Below, one piece after another: positions 62,066 through 64,000 of a DNA stretch of 64,000 bases. Each line of letters starts with the position of its first letter. Position 1 is the first letter of the stretch. Position numbers and translations under genes: made by a program. The stretch is taken from assembly GCA_905178155.1 (NCBI GenBank), contig CAJINV010000015.1, positions 973,907 through 1,037,906 of the forward strand. The letters run 5' to 3'. The notes under the pieces were generated by a model that ran no database searches, was not told the origin of the DNA, and worked only from the letters and a program-made list of their open reading frames with translations. Origin of the DNA: Amoebophrya sp. A120. Lineage: Eukaryota; Sar; Dinophyceae; Syndiniales; Amoebophryaceae.

Positions 62066-64000
62066 GTTGGCTGCTGTTGTTACGCTGGTACAACTCTAGG
62101 TCTAGTGCCGCACTAACCAACCGCCCCTAGGAGACAGCCTTTGTATTGTACGAGCCCGCAGGAAGCCGCTTCGAGCGTGTCCTCTTGCAGGCGCTTGTAG
62201 TTGCGGAAACAACAGCGGAGGTCGTGATGAAGACGGGGCTGCGGCTTATCTCTCGCCGTGATGTGCTATCTTTGCCCGGGACTTTGACTCGCCACCGCCC
62301 AACCTATGCTCTCGTTCTGCGAAAAGATTTTTTCAAACAGAATAAACGGTACGTGCTTACTAGATGCTTATGCTAACGTTGATGGTGACGAAGGGGAAGG
62401 CCATCCCAAGAGAACGGCTGTATGCCAACTGTACTCGATGGCTCCACAATGACGCGAAAGAAGAACGCCCAAAACGTCAATAACTCTGGTGCTGCTGGGT
62501 AAACGAAAACAGACGACTCCGCCAGCATAATTGCAGGCTCTTGCATGATCCAATACCACTCAAATCTTTCGATTGCTCATCTTGGCTCTGTACTGCGCTC
62601 GTGTTGCAAACATCGATTCACCGGTACACACGCAATTGGAACAGAACTAGCTGGTTTTTGTCGTCAAACACGAAAGGTCTGCGGTCCTGGGGGCGGCCCA
62701 CGACCCGCAAGAGAGACAGCCCAAAAGCCGACGCGCTACGTTTTTTTCTTTCTTTTGCTGAAACGTTTTCTGCGAAAATTCCGAGTTTCATCAAATAGGC
62801 CGTCTGACACATCTCAAAAGTAGAATTTAGGCAATTCTATTCCATAGGACGGTTGGTGCGGTCAGAACTTTTCCACCTATTGATCACCTCCATCGGGGAA
62901 AACGAATATCAGATACGCCCTACTGATCGAGAAAATAGAAGTGCAGCCGTTTTGTTTTACCGAGCCAATGCTACTACAAAGGCTCCAGACATGGGGTAAA
63001 ACAAGTCTACTAGTACCTCTGCAAACACTAAAATCGGGCTGTAAAAAGACGAATTTAGGTTTTTCGTCCTCAACAAAGAAAAGAGTGTTCGCAGGTGGAA
63101 GTGTGGTAGAAGGTGCAACTATTCTGACAACAAAGCAATATCGGACAATCGTTTGCAGAAAGTGCTGTTTTCATGCTGTAACATCAGAGGCAATAGATCT
63201 GCCGGGGACAATAGAGCTCCAGCGAAAAAGTATAGCAAAGATGTCTTACAACACAGCAAATTTAGAAAATCTTCCAAAACAGGCAGAAACGGAGGAGTCG
63301 TTGGATTTTTGATGTCACAACTGACATCTTCCGTATCACCCGCTCTAGAGAAGTCGAACTAAAACTGTGTGTAATTTCGATATAGAGGGTTGATGTCGTG
63401 GGTGACACTTAATAAAATCTTGGAAGGCGTTCGAAAATTTAAGTGAAGCCGTTTTAGAAAATTATATTGTAGTCGAATAGAAACATACATATCTTCCTCC
63501 TGTGTCTTTGTCCTATCTGTGCCTATTATGCTGTTGTGCCGCTATAGAAGTCCTCAGTTTTGCTTTTGCACGGACGTTGTTGCTGTCGTGCAACAATCCG
63601 GAAATAGTACTGTTTTTAGCTCACGAATAGCAGGACTTCTACAGCGGATAATTTTTCATCTCTGGTGTTCTGTGCAATATCAGATTCCTCTCGGAGAAGT
63701 GTTTTGTGTTTTGCCTTGGCAAAAACTTTATGTGGTCAGACCGATTGCACGCAAGCGTTTTATTCCTCCATAAGCAGTCCGATTTTTAAATGTTCGTGGC
63801 ACAAATAGTTATTTGCTTCTTGGTCGAAAATTTTCTGAAACCGTTGATACAGTCCTAGTTTGATGTCTTCACGATAAAATAACCTGATCGTAATCTAGTA
63901 GTAAATTTCGTAAAAATTTTGCAATAGTAGTTACTAAAAGTTGAAGTCGTTGCGATAGCGCGATGTTGAAAACGCTTGAAGATGTAGCCTAAAATTTGTA
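62066..64000. other. About 1.9 kb without a recognised gene
   Basis: Upstream of the coiled-coil gene. Plus-strand ORFs of 60-123 codons (largest 62941-63312) show no domain, signal or paralogue. AT content rises towards the right edge. Presumably promoter and intergenic DNA. Confidence 0.45.

Noticed and set aside
62941-63312. 123-codon plus-strand ORF near the right edge
   Set aside because: No recognisable motif or homologue by eye; in AT-rich DNA an ORF of this size can occur by chance.
1-64000. Dinoflagellate spliced-leader sequence, tRNA or rRNA genes
   Set aside because: I looked for the conserved leader core and tRNA-like cloverleaf arms and saw none; a covariance-model search would be needed to exclude small RNAs.

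Overview
The window is nuclear DNA of a protist, most likely a parasitic dinoflagellate relative (Syndiniales, Amoebophrya-like). This is inferred from three things. Almost every gene is cut by short introns that are transposon-like introners with terminal inverted repeats (TIRs) and no GT-AG ends, as described for Amoebophrya. NBP35 carries an N-terminal membrane anchor, as in the alveolate Toxoplasma. Genes are long, cysteine-rich and mostly on one strand. No rRNA, tRNA, CRISPR or bacterial operon features were seen.

Layout, all recognised genes on the minus strand: a papain-family cysteine protease runs off the left edge (1-2267); an 8.9-kb tyrosine-recombinase (DIRS-order) retrotransposon follows (2536-11440); then a divergent actin-related protein (12103-16648). 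Two tandem copies of a large segment come next, copy 1 at about 17152-32705 and copy 2 at about 32916-54713. Each copy holds a non-coding stretch R, a cysteine-rich modular secreted or membrane protein (gene X) and a lysine-rich gene (gene Y, cut short in copy 1). A fragment of the actin-related gene sits inside copy 1. NBP35 (56515-58836), a coiled-coil protein (59611-62065) and about 2 kb without a recognised gene finish the window.

The dominant theme is intron creation. I delimited 67 introner-like elements of 12 families (letters A-L are mine). All but one slightly decayed left end start with TA and all end in TA, nearly always TAT...ATA; most are flanked by a 5-bp direct repeat. Removing the element plus one repeat copy restores the reading frame: 494 codons for NBP35, 736 for the actin-related protein, 481 for the coiled-coil protein and about 1,310 for gene X copy 1. 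Comparing gene X copies 1 and 2 shows about 20 sites where one copy has an element and the other has the uninterrupted target, plus one site where the two copies carry different families on the same 5-bp target. A 3,954-bp palindromic element in gene X copy 2 behaves as a giant member with an 8-bp repeat. Gene X copy 1 also contains an exact in-frame 2,285-bp tandem duplication.

Coordinates of elements and exons were read by hand and can be off by 1-2 bases.
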